A program made the position numbers and the translations under genes. A DNA stretch of 64,000 nt from Caballeronia telluris (GTDB lineage Bacteria; Pseudomonadota; Gammaproteobacteria; Burkholderiales; Burkholderiaceae): contig NZ_FCNZ02000017.1 of assembly GCF_001544495.1 (NCBI RefSeq), forward strand, positions 1 to 64,000. The letters run 5' to 3'. Below the pieces are notes generated by a model. That model did no database searches, was not told where the DNA came from, and saw only the letters and a program-made list of their open reading frames with translations. Shown in pieces: positions 53,119 to 63,662 of this stretch (position 1 is its first letter; each line of letters starts with the position of its first letter).

Positions 53119-54627
53119 TTACTTGGCCGGCGCGGCTTTCGCCGCCTGCTTCTGGCCGCTGCCGTCGATAGCGAGATTCGTGCTCGTCGCGTCGAACCCG
53201 CCGCCGAGCGACTTGATGAGGCCGATCTGCAGATCGCGGCGCCGCATCTTCAGATTCGTGACGGTCTGCTCGTTCGCGAGCCGGTTTTCGTCGGCGGAGA
53301 GCACCTGCAACTGCGGCGAGAGACCCGCCTTGTAGCGAATCACGGCGAGGTCGTAGGCGTGCGTCGCGGCATCGAGTGCGCGTTCGGCGTCGCCCATCTG
53401 GCGATCGAGCGAGCGGATCGATGCCACTTGCGTCGCGACGTCGTTCAGCGCGTTGATGAGCGTCTGATTGTAGTTCGCGATGTCGAGGTCGAAATCGGCG
53501 TAGCGGCCCTTCAGTTGCGAGCGCAGATAGCCGGCGTCGAAGATCGGCAGGTGGATGGCCGGGCCCGCCTGGATCTGGCGGCTGCCAGCGGTCAGGAATT
53601 TGCTCCAGCCGAACGCATCGAAGCCGAACGCGGCCGCGAGATTGATGTCCGGGAAGAACTCGGCCTTCGCTTCCTTCACGTTCTGCGTGGCGGCTTCGAC
53701 CTGCCAGCGCGCGGCGACGATGTCCGGACGGCGCGACACGAGGTCGGCGGGCACGTTGTCCGGCAGCGAGACGGCGGCCTGCGGGTTTACGACCGGTTTC
53801 GCAATTTGCAGCCCCCGATCCGGCCCCTTGCCGAGCAGCGCGCCGAGTTGATAGCGCACGGTCGTGATCTGGCCGTCGAGCTCGGTCAGGTTCGACTGGC
53901 TCGTCGCGATATTGCCTTCGGCCGTGCGGCGCTCGACGTTCGTGTCGAGGCCCGCAGTGACGCGCCCGTTCGTGATCCGTCCGACGTTGTCGCGGTTGGC
54001 GATCTCGCGCTGGGCGACGTCGCGCAGCGCGTAGAGCAGCGCGAGCTGGTTATAGGTGCGCGCCACCGACGCGGCGAGCGTCACGCGCGCCTGCTGCATG
54101 TCGGCCTCGGCGGCTTTTTCCTGCGACACCGCCATGTTCAGGCGCGCGCGGTTCTTGCCCCACAGGTCGAGGTCCCACGTCGCGCTGACGAGCGCATTGT
54201 TCTCGCTGAACCACGTGCCGCCGTAGGGCGGCGGGAAGAGGGCGTTGCCCGAATAGAGTTCGCGGGTCCACGAATACTGGCCCGTCACCTTCGGATAGAG
54301 GCTCGAGCGCGAACTCTCGATATACGACGACGCCTTCCCGATCCGCGCCTGCGCCTGGGCGATCGACGGGCTGCCGGCGAGCGCCTCGTCGATCAGTTGC
54401 GGCAGTTGCGGATCGCCGAACTGCGTCGCCCAGTCGAGCGACGGCCACTGGCCGCCTTGCGCGGGCAGGCTCTGCGTGCTTTCGAGCGTTTCGGGCGCGG
54501 TGATCTGCTTGTCGCTGCTGATGCCGGCGTAGTTCGCGCAGCCCGCGAGCGCGAGCGCCGCGACCGCCACGGCGAGCGCGCCGCGCGAGGCGCGGGGGGC
54601 GGAGACATGTTTCATCGCTCGATTCAT
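53119..54627 (-). CDS. Outer-membrane efflux lipoprotein (NodT/OprM family)
   Basis: A 502-residue TolC-like channel. The N-terminal lipobox LALAGC is followed by GCANYAGISSDKQITAPETL. Two tandem OEP repeats are present, with ARIGKASSYIESSRSSLYPK in the first and QYVASIRS-like helices in the second. The internal RRPDIVAARWQVEAATQNVK is a NodT-type signature. It completes the tripartite pump with EmrA and EmrB. In-frame ATGs at 54675, 54627 and 54615 compete; the longest would put charged residues far ahead of the signal. None has a strong ribosome-binding site. Confidence 0.88.
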   Translation of the reverse strand: MNRAMKHVSAPRASRGALAVAVAALALAGCANYAGISSDKQITAPETLESTQSLPAQGGQWPSLDWATQFGDPQLPQLIDEALAGSPSIAQAQARIGKASSYIESSRSSLYPKVTGQYSWTRELYSGNALFPPPYGGTWFSENNALVSATWDLDLWGKNRARLNMAVSQEKAAEADMQQARVTLAASVARTYNQLALLYALRDVAQREIANRDNVGRITNGRVTAGLDTNVERRTAEGNIATSQSNLTELDGQITTVRYQLGALLGKGPDRGLQIAKPVVNPQAAVSLPDNVPADLVSRRPDIVAARWQVEAATQNVKEAKAEFFPDINLAAAFGFDAFGWSKFLTAGSRQIQAGPAIHLPIFDAGYLRSQLKGRYADFDLDIANYNQTLINALNDVATQVASIRSLDRQMGDAERALDAATHAYDLAVIRYKAGLSPQLQVLSADENRLANEQTVTNLKMRRRDLQIGLIKSLGGGFDATSTNLAIDGSGQKQAAKAAPAK

Positions 54628-54690
54628 ACGGTTCGACGGATGGTGGACATTGCAATCAATTTCTTTCAGATTCATGACGAAAGTTAGTTG

Positions 54691-55215
54691 TCAGCGCAAT
54701 GGTGAGGCGGCAGGTTTGTCGGCCGCGGCGCTTGCGAGCGCCACGCAGCTCGGATCGCAGGAATTGGCGAGAATGCGTCGCAGCAGGCTCTTCAGGAAGC
54801 CGACTTCCTCGGGCGAAAAGCCCATCAGAAGTTTGTCGAGCACGCGCGAAAAGATCGCCGGAATCTTCTCGGCGAGCGCGAAGCCTTCGGGCGTGAGCGC
54901 GAGCCGGACGACCCGGCGGTCCTCGTCGCTGCGCACGCGTGAGAGCAGGCCGCGCTTTTCCAGCCGGTCGATGAGCCGCGTGACCGCGCTCGCGTCGATG
55001 CCGTATTCGCGGGCGAGATCGGCCGCCGTCAGGCTTTTTCCGGCGGCGAGCATGAACACCATGCTTGCCTGCGTGCTGGTGATGCCGAGTTCGGCGGACG
55101 TGTGCTGGTTGACCATGTTCCACATCGTCGAGCGAACCCGGCTAACCAGATAGCCGACGCTTTCGCCAAGCTGGTACTCACCGATGGGTGACGGGGGAGT
55201 GGGCGCGTCGCTCAT
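54691..55215 (-). CDS. MarR family transcriptional regulator of the efflux operon
   Basis: A 174-residue MarR/EmrR-type winged-helix dimer. The core is LGITSTQASMVFMLAAGKSL, TAADLAREYGIDASAVTRLI and DRLEKRGLLSRVRSDEDRRV, the last being the MarR wing with the conserved DxRxxxxxLT pattern (VVRLALTPEG). As the first gene of the efflux operon it probably represses the operon and itself until a drug-like ligand binds. A clear promoter and a short palindrome lie upstream. Confidence 0.92.
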   Translation of the reverse strand: MSDAPTPPSPIGEYQLGESVGYLVSRVRSTMWNMVNQHTSAELGITSTQASMVFMLAAGKSLTAADLAREYGIDASAVTRLIDRLEKRGLLSRVRSDEDRRVVRLALTPEGFALAEKIPAIFSRVLDKLLMGFSPEEVGFLKSLLRRILANSCDPSCVALASAAADKPAASPLR

Positions 55216-55235
55216 GAATTCTCGTGCGGTTGCAA

Positions 55236-55245
55236 TAGTTGACTA
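55236..55245. promoter_or_regulatory. Short inverted repeat at the marR start site
   Basis: TAGTTGACTA has inverted TAGT/ACTA arms around the expected transcription start of marR. A candidate operator, but short. Confidence 0.35.
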
Positions 55246-55251
55246 GGCAGG

Positions 55252-55280
55252 ATTATAGGTGTGGTCCTTTGACGCGGCAA
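55252..55280 (-). promoter_or_regulatory. Promoter of the marR-efflux operon
   Basis: On the minus strand TTGCCG (55275-55280), a 17-base spacer and a perfect TATAAT (55252-55257), about 40 bases before the marR ATG. Confidence 0.82.
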
Positions 55281-55586
55281 GCAGTTTATGAGAACGCTTA
55301 AAAGTGCGCAGCGGCCCGCGCGACAAGCTTTTCGTAAGCTTTTTCGTCATCAGCAGCGGCCCGCCTGCTGCGGCTAAGATTCGGGGTTAAGTCCTATTGT
55401 CAAAAGCGTTCGGAGGCAGACATATCTGCGTGCTATAATTTTGGGTTCCCATTGCGCCAATGATCGATTCAGACGACGAGCGATTCAGACCTCGAGCTGC
55501 CGATCCGGGCCATTCAGCCGATCCCTGTCAAAGGGATTGCCCGGGCTGAGCAGGCTCGCACCACGGCGCCCAACTGCAGATATCCT
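55281..55586. other. Intergenic region upstream of typA
   Basis: About 306 bases between the marR promoter and typA. A perfect TATAAT at 55434-55439 is the likely -10 of the typA promoter; no good -35 lies 16-18 bases before it (TTCGGA at 55409 is 19 bases away). No gene is seen. Confidence 0.5.
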
Positions 55587-57413
55587 ATGACTCGCGCCCT
55601 TCGCAACATCGCCATCATTGCCCACGTCGACCACGGCAAGACTACGCTCGTCGACCAACTGCTTCGCCAGTCGGGCACGTTCCGAGACAACGAGAAAATC
55701 GCCGAGCGCGTCATGGACTCGAACGACATCGAAAAGGAACGTGGCATCACGATTCTTGCGAAGAACTGCGCGGTCGAATACGAAGGCACGCACATCAACA
55801 TCGTCGACACGCCCGGACACGCCGACTTCGGCGGTGAAGTGGAGCGCGTGCTGTCGATGGTCGACTCGGTGCTCCTGCTTGTCGACGCCGTCGAAGGCCC
55901 GATGCCGCAAACGCGCTTCGTCACGAAGAAGGCGCTCGCGCTCGGCCTCAAGCCGATCGTCGTGATCAACAAGGTGGACCGTCCGGGCGCGCGTATCGAC
56001 TGGGTGATCAACCAGACCTTCGATCTCTTCGACAAGCTCGGCGCCACCGAAGAACAGCTCGATTTCCCGATCGTGTACGCGTCGGGCCTGAACGGCTATG
56101 CCGGCCTCGATCCCGAAGTGCGCGACGGCAACATGCGCCCGCTCTTCGAAGCCATCCTGGAACACGTGCCGGTCCGTCCCGCCGACCCGGACGCGCCGCT
56201 GCAGCTTCAAATCACCTCGCTTGACTATTCGACCTACGTCGGCCGGATCGGCGTGGGCCGCGTCGCGCGCGGGCGCATCAAGCCCGGCATGGCGGTCGCC
56301 GTGCGCTCGGGTCCGGATGGCGCGATCATCAACCGCAAGATCAACCAGGTGCTGTCGTTCCGCGGCCTGGAGCGCGTGCAGGTGGAAGAAGCGCAGGCGG
56401 GCGACATCGTGCTGATCAACGGTATCGATGAGATTGGCATCGGCGTCACCATTTGCGCACCGGAAGCGCCCGAAGCGCTGCCGATGATCACCGTCGACGA
56501 ACCGACGCTCACGATGAACTTCCTCGTGAACTCATCGCCGCTCGCGGGCCGCGAAGGCAAGTTCGTGACGAGCCGCCAGATCCGCGACCGTCTGATGAAG
56601 GAACTGAATCACAACGTCGCGCTGCGCGTGAAGGAAACCGGCGACGAAACCACGTTTGAAGTGGCGGGCCGGGGCGAGTTGCACCTGACGATTCTCGTCG
56701 AGAACATGCGCCGCGAAGGCTATGAACTCGCGGTGTCGCGTCCGCGCGTGGTGATGCAGGAAATCGACGGCGTGAAGCACGAGCCGTACGAAAACCTGAC
56801 CGTCGACATGGAAGACGGCCACCAGGGCGGCGTGATGGAAGAACTCGGCCGCCGCAAGGGCGAAATGCTCGACATGGCGTCGGACGGCCGTGGCCGCACG
56901 CGTCTCGAGTACAAGATTTCGGCGCGCGGGCTGATCGGTTTCCAGAGCGAATTCCTGACGCTCACGCGCGGCACGGGCCTGATGAGCCACACGTTCGATT
57001 CGTACGCGCCCGTCAAGGACGGCGCGGTCGGCGAGCGCCGCAACGGCGTGCTGATTTCGCAGGACGACGGCGCGGCTGTCGCGTATGCGCTGTGGAAGCT
57101 GCAGGATCGCGGCCGCATGTTCGTGTCGCCGGGCGATGCGCTGTATGAAGGCATGATCATCGGCATTCACAGCCGCGACAACGACCTCGTCGTGAACCCG
57201 ATCAAGGGCAAGCAGTTGACCAACGTGCGCTCGTCGGGCACCGACGAAGCCGTGCGCCTCGTGCCGCCGATCCAGATGTCGCTGGAATACGCGGTCGAGT
57301 TCATCGACGACGACGAACTCGTCGAAGTGACGCCGCAGTCGATTCGCCTGCGCAAGCGCCACCTGAAGGAACACGAGCGCCGCCGCGCGAGCCGCGAAGG
57401 CGCTGTCGACTAA
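55587..57413 (+). CDS. typA: Ribosome-associated translational GTPase TypA/BipA
   Basis: A 608-residue member of the EF-G-like GTPase family. The G1 motif HVDHGKTT is at residues 13-20. The switch region [28 protein letters not shown] and NKVD follow, then EF-G-like domains and the BipA-specific C-terminal domain ([20 protein letters not shown]). BipA acts in 50S biogenesis and stress response. The start [15 protein letters not shown] is canonical. A terminator follows. Confidence 0.95.
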   Translation: MTRALRNIAIIAHVDHGKTTLVDQLLRQSGTFRDNEKIAERVMDSNDIEKERGITILAKNCAVEYEGTHINIVDTPGHADFGGEVERVLSMVDSVLLLVDAVEGPMPQTRFVTKKALALGLKPIVVINKVDRPGARIDWVINQTFDLFDKLGATEEQLDFPIVYASGLNGYAGLDPEVRDGNMRPLFEAILEHVPVRPADPDAPLQLQITSLDYSTYVGRIGVGRVARGRIKPGMAVAVRSGPDGAIINRKINQVLSFRGLERVQVEEAQAGDIVLINGIDEIGIGVTICAPEAPEALPMITVDEPTLTMNFLVNSSPLAGREGKFVTSRQIRDRLMKELNHNVALRVKETGDETTFEVAGRGELHLTILVENMRREGYELAVSRPRVVMQEIDGVKHEPYENLTVDMEDGHQGGVMEELGRRKGEMLDMASDGRGRTRLEYKISARGLIGFQSEFLTLTRGTGLMSHTFDSYAPVKDGAVGERRNGVLISQDDGAAVAYALWKLQDRGRMFVSPGDALYEGMIIGIHSRDNDLVVNPIKGKQLTNVRSSGTDEAVRLVPPIQMSLEYAVEFIDDDELVEVTPQSIRLRKRHLKEHERRRASREGAVD

Positions 57414-57438
57414 GTCCGACGCTGGTATATCACGAGCG

Positions 57439-57466
57439 AAAGCCGCCTTCGGGCGGCTTTTTCTTT
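57439..57466 (+). terminator. Terminator of typA
   Basis: AAAGCCGCC (57439-57447) pairs with GGCGGCTTT (57452-57460) across a TTCG loop, then TTCTTT. Confidence 0.9.
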
Positions 57467-57742
57467 GCCTGCTCGACCTTGCCTTCATTGTTTCGCGCGA
57501 TGTAAAAGGCGCTTGCTTTATGCGCTAAACGGCCCCAGATGCCTGCTGTGACGAGCGGCCGGGCTGCGACCATCGGCTATATCGACTATGTGTTCTGTGC
57601 TATGCTAGGCGGATATGTTGCCGATTTTTAGGTCCTTCCAAGCAGACTTGATTCGCGCAATCCGCTAAACGGTCAGGCCGTGTCGCGGAAGGTTTCTTAA
57701 CCCGCTATTTCTCGAGAAACTCGAAGAAAGGTGAGCGTAAAA
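57467..57742. other. Leader region before sucA
   Basis: About 276 bases of non-coding sequence. A TATGCT at about 57592-57597 could be a weak -10 box but lacks a matching -35. No other feature is recognised. Confidence 0.4.
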
Positions 57743-60601
57743 ATGATGAAGCAATTCCAGTCGAACTCTTATCTGTTCGGCGGCAATGCTCCGTACGTCG
57801 AAGAGTTGTACGAAGCTTATCTGGATAATCCCGCGTCCGTCCCGGACACCTGGCGTGATTATTTCGACGCGTTGCAGAACGTGCCCGCCTCCGACGGCAC
57901 GGCTCACAACGACGTGGCCCACGGCCCGATCGTCGAATCGTTTGCCCAGCGCGCGAAGGCCAATGCCTTCATCCCGCGCGAAGCTGCAGGCGACCTCGCC
58001 ACCGCGCGCAAACAAGTCTACGTCCAGTCCCTCATCGGCGCGTACCGGTTCCTCGGCTCGCAATGGGCGAATCTCGATCCGCTCAAGCGCCGCGAACGTC
58101 CGCATATCCCCGAGCTCGAACCTGCGTTCTACGACTTCACCGAAGCCGACATGGACCAGACGTTCCATGCCCAGAACCTGTACTTCGGCTTCGAGCAGGC
58201 GTCGCTGCGCGAGATCGTCAAGGCGCTGCGCGACACGTACTGCGGCACGATCGGCGCCGAGTTCATGTACATCAGCGATCCGGAACAGAAGCGCTGGTGG
58301 AAGGAAAAGCTCGAATCCATCCGTTCGACGCCGAATTTCACGCCCGAAAAGAAGAAGCACATCCTGAATCGCCTGACGGCTTCCGAAGGCCTCGAGCGCT
58401 TCCTGCACACCAAGTACGTCGGCCAGAAGCGCTTCTCACTGGAAGGCGGCGAGAGCTTCATCGCGTCGATGGACGAAGTCGTGCGTCACGCGGGAAAGAA
58501 CGGCGTCCAGGAAATCGTGATCGGCATGGCGCACCGCGGGCGCCTGAACGTGCTCGTGAACACGCTCGGCAAGATGCCGGCCGACCTCTTCGCCGAATTC
58601 GAAGGCAAGCACGTCGACGACCTGCCGGCCGGCGACGTGAAGTATCACAAGGGCTTCTCGTCGGATGTGTCGACGGATGGCGGCCCGGTTCACCTGTCGC
58701 TCGCGTTCAACCCGTCGCACCTCGAAATCGTCAATCCGGTGGTCGAAGGGTCGGCGAAGGCGCGCATGGACCGTCGCGGCGACGAAAACGGCATGCAGGT
58801 GTTGCCGGTGCAGATCCACGGCGACGCGGCCTTCGCGGGCCAGGGCGTCGTGATGGAAACGCTGAACCTCGCGCAGACGCGCGGCTACGGCACGCACGGC
58901 ACGCTGCATATCGTCATCAACAACCAGATCGGCTTTACGACCTCCGACCCGCGTGACTCGCGCTCGACGCTGTATTGCTCGGACGTGGTCAAGATGATCG
59001 AGGCGCCGGTGCTGCACGTGAACGGCGACGATCCCGAAGCGGTCGTGCTCGCCACGCAGCTCGCCATCGACTTCCGGATGCAGTTCCACAAGGATGTCGT
59101 GATCGACATCATCTGCTTCCGCAAGCTTGGCCACAACGAGCAGGACACGCCGGCCGTCACGCAGCCGCTGATGTACAAGACCATCGCGAAGCACCCGGGC
59201 ACCCGCGCGCTGTACGCGGAAAAGCTCGTGCAGCAGGGCGTGATCACGGCTGAAGACGCCGACAACTACGTCAAGGCGTACCGTCAGGCGATGGACGAAG
59301 GCCATCACACCATCGACCCGGTGCTCTCGAACTACAAGAGCAAGTACGCGGTGGACTGGGTGCCGTTCCTGAACCGCAAGTGGACCGACGCCGCCGATAC
59401 GGCCGTGCCGCTCGCGGAACTGAAGCGCCTCGCCGAGCGTATCACCACGATTCCCGAGAACTTCAAGGTGCATCCGCTCGTCGAGCGCGTGATCAACGAT
59501 CGCCGCGCGATGGGCCGTGGCGAATCGAAGCTCGACTGGGGCATGGGCGAACATCTGGCGTTCGCGTCGCTGGTCGCATCGGGCTACGCCGTGCGTCTGA
59601 CGGGCCAGGACTCGGGCCGTGGCACGTTCACGCACCGCCACGCTGTCCTGCACGATCAGAACCGCGAGCGCTGGAACGACGGCACGTACATCCCGCTGCA
59701 GAACATCGCCGAAGGTCAGGCGAAGTTCTCGGTGATCGACTCGGTGCTGTCCGAAGAAGCGGTGCTCGGCTTCGAGTACGGCTATTCGACGGCCGAACCG
59801 AACACGTTCGTCGCGTGGGAAGCGCAGTTCGGCGACTTCGTGAACGGCGCGCAAGTGGTGATCGACCAGTTCATCTCGTCGGGCGAAGTGAAGTGGGGCC
59901 GCGTCTCCGGTCTCACGATGCTGCTGCCGCACGGCTACGAAGGCCAGGGTCCGGAGCACTCGTCGGCGCGTATCGAGCGTTTCCTGCAACTGTGCGCGGA
60001 TCACAACATGCAAGTGGTCCAGCCGACCACGCCGGCGCAGATGTTCCACCTGCTGCGCCGCCAGATGATCCGTTTGTTCAGGAAGCCGCTCATCATCGCG
60101 ACGCCGAAGTCGCTCCTGCGTCACAAGGAAGCGGTGTCGGATCTGTCGGAGCTGGCGAAGGGTTCGTTCCAGCCGGTGATCGGCGAAGTCGACGAAACCA
60201 TCGAGCCGAAGAAGGTCAAGCGCGTAGTGTGCTGCTCGGGCCGCGTGTACTACGACCTGGTCGCGCATCGCCGCGAAGCGAAGTTGAACGACGTTGCCAT
60301 CGTGCGTATCGAGCAGCTTTATCCGTTCGCGCACAAGCAGTTCGACGCGGAACTGAAGAAGTACGAAAACGCGGCCGAAGTGGTCTGGGTGCAGGACGAG
60401 CCGCAGAATCAGGGCGCCTGGTTCTACATCGAGCATCACCTGCGCGACGGCATGAAGGAAGGTCAGAAGCTGGCATACAGCGGACGTCCGGCTTCGGCAT
60501 CGCCGGCTGTCGGCTACTACGCGAAGCACTACGAGCAGCAGAAGGCGCTGGTCGAAGGTGCGTTCGGCCGCCTGAAGGGCGCGCAGACCATCGCGAAGTA
60601 A
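57743..60601 (+). CDS. sucA: 2-oxoglutarate dehydrogenase E1 component
   Basis: A 952-residue thiamine-diphosphate enzyme. The N-terminal segment NSYLFGGNAPYVEELYEAYL and the PDTWRDYF motif bind partner E2. The core holds GMAHRGRLNVLVNTLGK and the ThDP/Mg region ADAEAVV-like VNGDDPEAVVLATQLAIDFR. LLPHGYEGQGPEHSSARIER and the C-terminal WVQDEPQNQGAWFYIEHHL are typical. It decarboxylates 2-oxoglutarate and passes the succinyl group to the E2 lipoyl arm. ATG 57743 (MMKQ) follows AAAGGTGAG; a GTG at 57731 is less likely. sucB and lpdA follow. Confidence 0.96.
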   Translation: MMKQFQSNSYLFGGNAPYVEELYEAYLDNPASVPDTWRDYFDALQNVPASDGTAHNDVAHGPIVESFAQRAKANAFIPREAAGDLATARKQVYVQSLIGAYRFLGSQWANLDPLKRRERPHIPELEPAFYDFTEADMDQTFHAQNLYFGFEQASLREIVKALRDTYCGTIGAEFMYISDPEQKRWWKEKLESIRSTPNFTPEKKKHILNRLTASEGLERFLHTKYVGQKRFSLEGGESFIASMDEVVRHAGKNGVQEIVIGMAHRGRLNVLVNTLGKMPADLFAEFEGKHVDDLPAGDVKYHKGFSSDVSTDGGPVHLSLAFNPSHLEIVNPVVEGSAKARMDRRGDENGMQVLPVQIHGDAAFAGQGVVMETLNLAQTRGYGTHGTLHIVINNQIGFTTSDPRDSRSTLYCSDVVKMIEAPVLHVNGDDPEAVVLATQLAIDFRMQFHKDVVIDIICFRKLGHNEQDTPAVTQPLMYKTIAKHPGTRALYAEKLVQQGVITAEDADNYVKAYRQAMDEGHHTIDPVLSNYKSKYAVDWVPFLNRKWTDAADTAVPLAELKRLAERITTIPENFKVHPLVERVINDRRAMGRGESKLDWGMGEHLAFASLVASGYAVRLTGQDSGRGTFTHRHAVLHDQNRERWNDGTYIPLQNIAEGQAKFSVIDSVLSEEAVLGFEYGYSTAEPNTFVAWEAQFGDFVNGAQVVIDQFISSGEVKWGRVSGLTMLLPHGYEGQGPEHSSARIERFLQLCADHNMQVVQPTTPAQMFHLLRRQMIRLFRKPLIIATPKSLLRHKEAVSDLSELAKGSFQPVIGEVDETIEPKKVKRVVCCSGRVYYDLVAHRREAKLNDVAIVRIEQLYPFAHKQFDAELKKYENAAEVVWVQDEPQNQGAWFYIEHHLRDGMKEGQKLAYSGRPASASPAVGYYAKHYEQQKALVEGAFGRLKGAQTIAK

Positions 60602-60739
60602 AGGCGCAAAGAACCGGGCGAGCCTGAAGCAGGCGAATCCGGTTCTCCCGTATGGCCGTGTCGCGGCGCTCGCAACCGTTCGATGCGCGCACCGGCCGCC
60701 GGGTTCGTACTCACAAGACACGTATTAGGACAATTCAGA

Positions 60740-62056
<1,317 letters not shown>

Positions 62057-62128
62057 AACACATTCAAGGACGCACGGCGCGCGGGATAGACTCGCGCGCG
62101 CCGCGACGCCAACAAGAGAAGGAAAGTC

Positions 62129-63559
62129 ATGTCCAAGGAATTTGACGTCGTCGTGATCGGCGCCGGCCCCGGCGGCTATATCGCGGCGATTCGCGCGGCG
62201 CAACTCGGCAAGTCGGTTGCGTGCATCGAAAAGTGGAAGAACCCGGCCGGCGCGCTGAAGCTCGGCGGCACGTGCCTCAACGTGGGCTGCATTCCGTCGA
62301 AGGCGCTGCTCGCGTCGTCGGAGGAATTCGAGAACGCGACGAAGCATCTCGGCGATCACGGCATCAGCGTGTCGGACGTGAAGCTCGATGTTTCGAAGAT
62401 GCTCGCCCGCAAGGAAGGCATCGTCGAGAAGATGACGAAGGGCATCGAGTTCCTGTTCCGCAAGAACAAGATCACTTGGCTCAAGGGCCACGGCAAGTTC
62501 ACCGGCAAGACCGACGCCGGCGTGCAGATCGAAGTGTCGGGCGAAGGCGATACCGAAACCGTCACGGCGAAGAACGTGATCATCGCGACGGGTTCGAAGG
62601 CGCGCCATCTGCCGAACATTCCGGTCGACAACCGAATCGTTGCCGACAACGAAGGCGCGCTCTCGTTCGAAGCCGTGCCGAAGAAGCTCGCCGTGATCGG
62701 CGCGGGCGTGATCGGCCTGGAACTCGGCTCGGTGTGGCGGCGTCTCGGGTCGGACGTGACCGTGCTCGAAGCGCTGCCGGCGTTCCTCGGCGCCTGCGAC
62801 GACGCGCTCGCGAAGGAAGCGGCGAAGCAGTTCAAGAAGCAGGGCCTCGACATTCACCTCGGCGTGAAGATCGGCGAAGTGAAGACGACGGACAACAGCG
62901 TCTCGCTCGCCTACACCGATAAGGACGGCAACGCGCAGACGCTGGACGCGGACCGCCTGATCGTGTCGATCGGCCGCGTGCCGAATACCGACAACCTCGG
63001 TCTCGAAGCGATCGGCCTGAAGGCGGACGAGCGCGGCTTCATCCCCGTCGACGACCATTGCGCGACAAGCGTGCCGAACGTCTACGCGATCGGCGACGTC
63101 GTGCGCGGCCCGATGCTCGCGCACAAGGCGGAAGACGAGGGCGTGCTCGTGGCCGAGATCATCGACGGCCAGAAGCCGCACATCGACTACAACTGCATTC
63201 CTTGGGTGATCTACACCGAGCCGGAAATCGCGTGGGTGGGCAAGACGGAGCAGCAACTGAAGGCCGAAGGCCGCGAGATCAAGTCCGGCCAGTTCCCGAT
63301 GATGGCGAACGGCCGCGCGCTCGGCATCAACAAGGCGGAAGGTTTCGTCAAGATGATCGCTGATGCGAAGACGGACGAAATCCTCGGCGTGCATATCATC
63401 GCCGCGGACGCCTCGGACCTGATCGCCGAAGCCGTGGTGGCGATGGAGTTCAAGGCGGCGTCGGAAGACATCGGCCGCATTTGCCATCCGCATCCGTCGC
63501 TGTCGGAAGTGATGCGTGAAGCGGCACTCGCCGTCGACAAGCGCGCGCTCAACATGTAG
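62129..63559 (+). CDS. lpdA: Dihydrolipoyl dehydrogenase E3
   Basis: A 476-residue flavoprotein disulfide reductase. It contains the FAD motif VVIGAGPGGYIAA, the redox disulfide C49/C54 in GGTCLNVGCIPSKALL, an NAD-binding GAGVIGLELGSVWRRLG, and the C-terminal HPHPSLSEVMREA with the catalytic His. It reoxidises the E2 lipoyl arm with NAD+. GAGAAGGAAAG precedes the start, 72 bases after sucB. Confidence 0.96.
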   Translation: MSKEFDVVVIGAGPGGYIAAIRAAQLGKSVACIEKWKNPAGALKLGGTCLNVGCIPSKALLASSEEFENATKHLGDHGISVSDVKLDVSKMLARKEGIVEKMTKGIEFLFRKNKITWLKGHGKFTGKTDAGVQIEVSGEGDTETVTAKNVIIATGSKARHLPNIPVDNRIVADNEGALSFEAVPKKLAVIGAGVIGLELGSVWRRLGSDVTVLEALPAFLGACDDALAKEAAKQFKKQGLDIHLGVKIGEVKTTDNSVSLAYTDKDGNAQTLDADRLIVSIGRVPNTDNLGLEAIGLKADERGFIPVDDHCATSVPNVYAIGDVVRGPMLAHKAEDEGVLVAEIIDGQKPHIDYNCIPWVIYTEPEIAWVGKTEQQLKAEGREIKSGQFPMMANGRALGINKAEGFVKMIADAKTDEILGVHIIAADASDLIAEAVVAMEFKAASEDIGRICHPHPSLSEVMREAALAVDKRALNM

Positions 63560-63583
63560 TTCCAGTCGTACCGGAGCGGCACC

Positions 63584-63621
63584 ACGACGAAGGCGGGCGG
63601 GAGGTTTCCCGCTCGCCTTCG
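63584..63621. other. 17-bp hairpin between lpdA and zapE
   Basis: GACGAAGGCGGGCGGGA pairs with TCCCGCTCGCCTTCGTC (one G:T pair) across a 4-base loop, just after the lpdA stop. No T tract follows, so it is likelier a transcript-stabilising hairpin than a terminator. Confidence 0.55.
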
Positions 63622-63662
63622 TCATATCCAAAGGCCGAATCGACGGCCACATGCGCGGCATC

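Noticed and set aside
58436-60721. A 761-codon minus-strand frame opposite sucA
   Set aside because: Shadow of the 2-oxoglutarate dehydrogenase gene.
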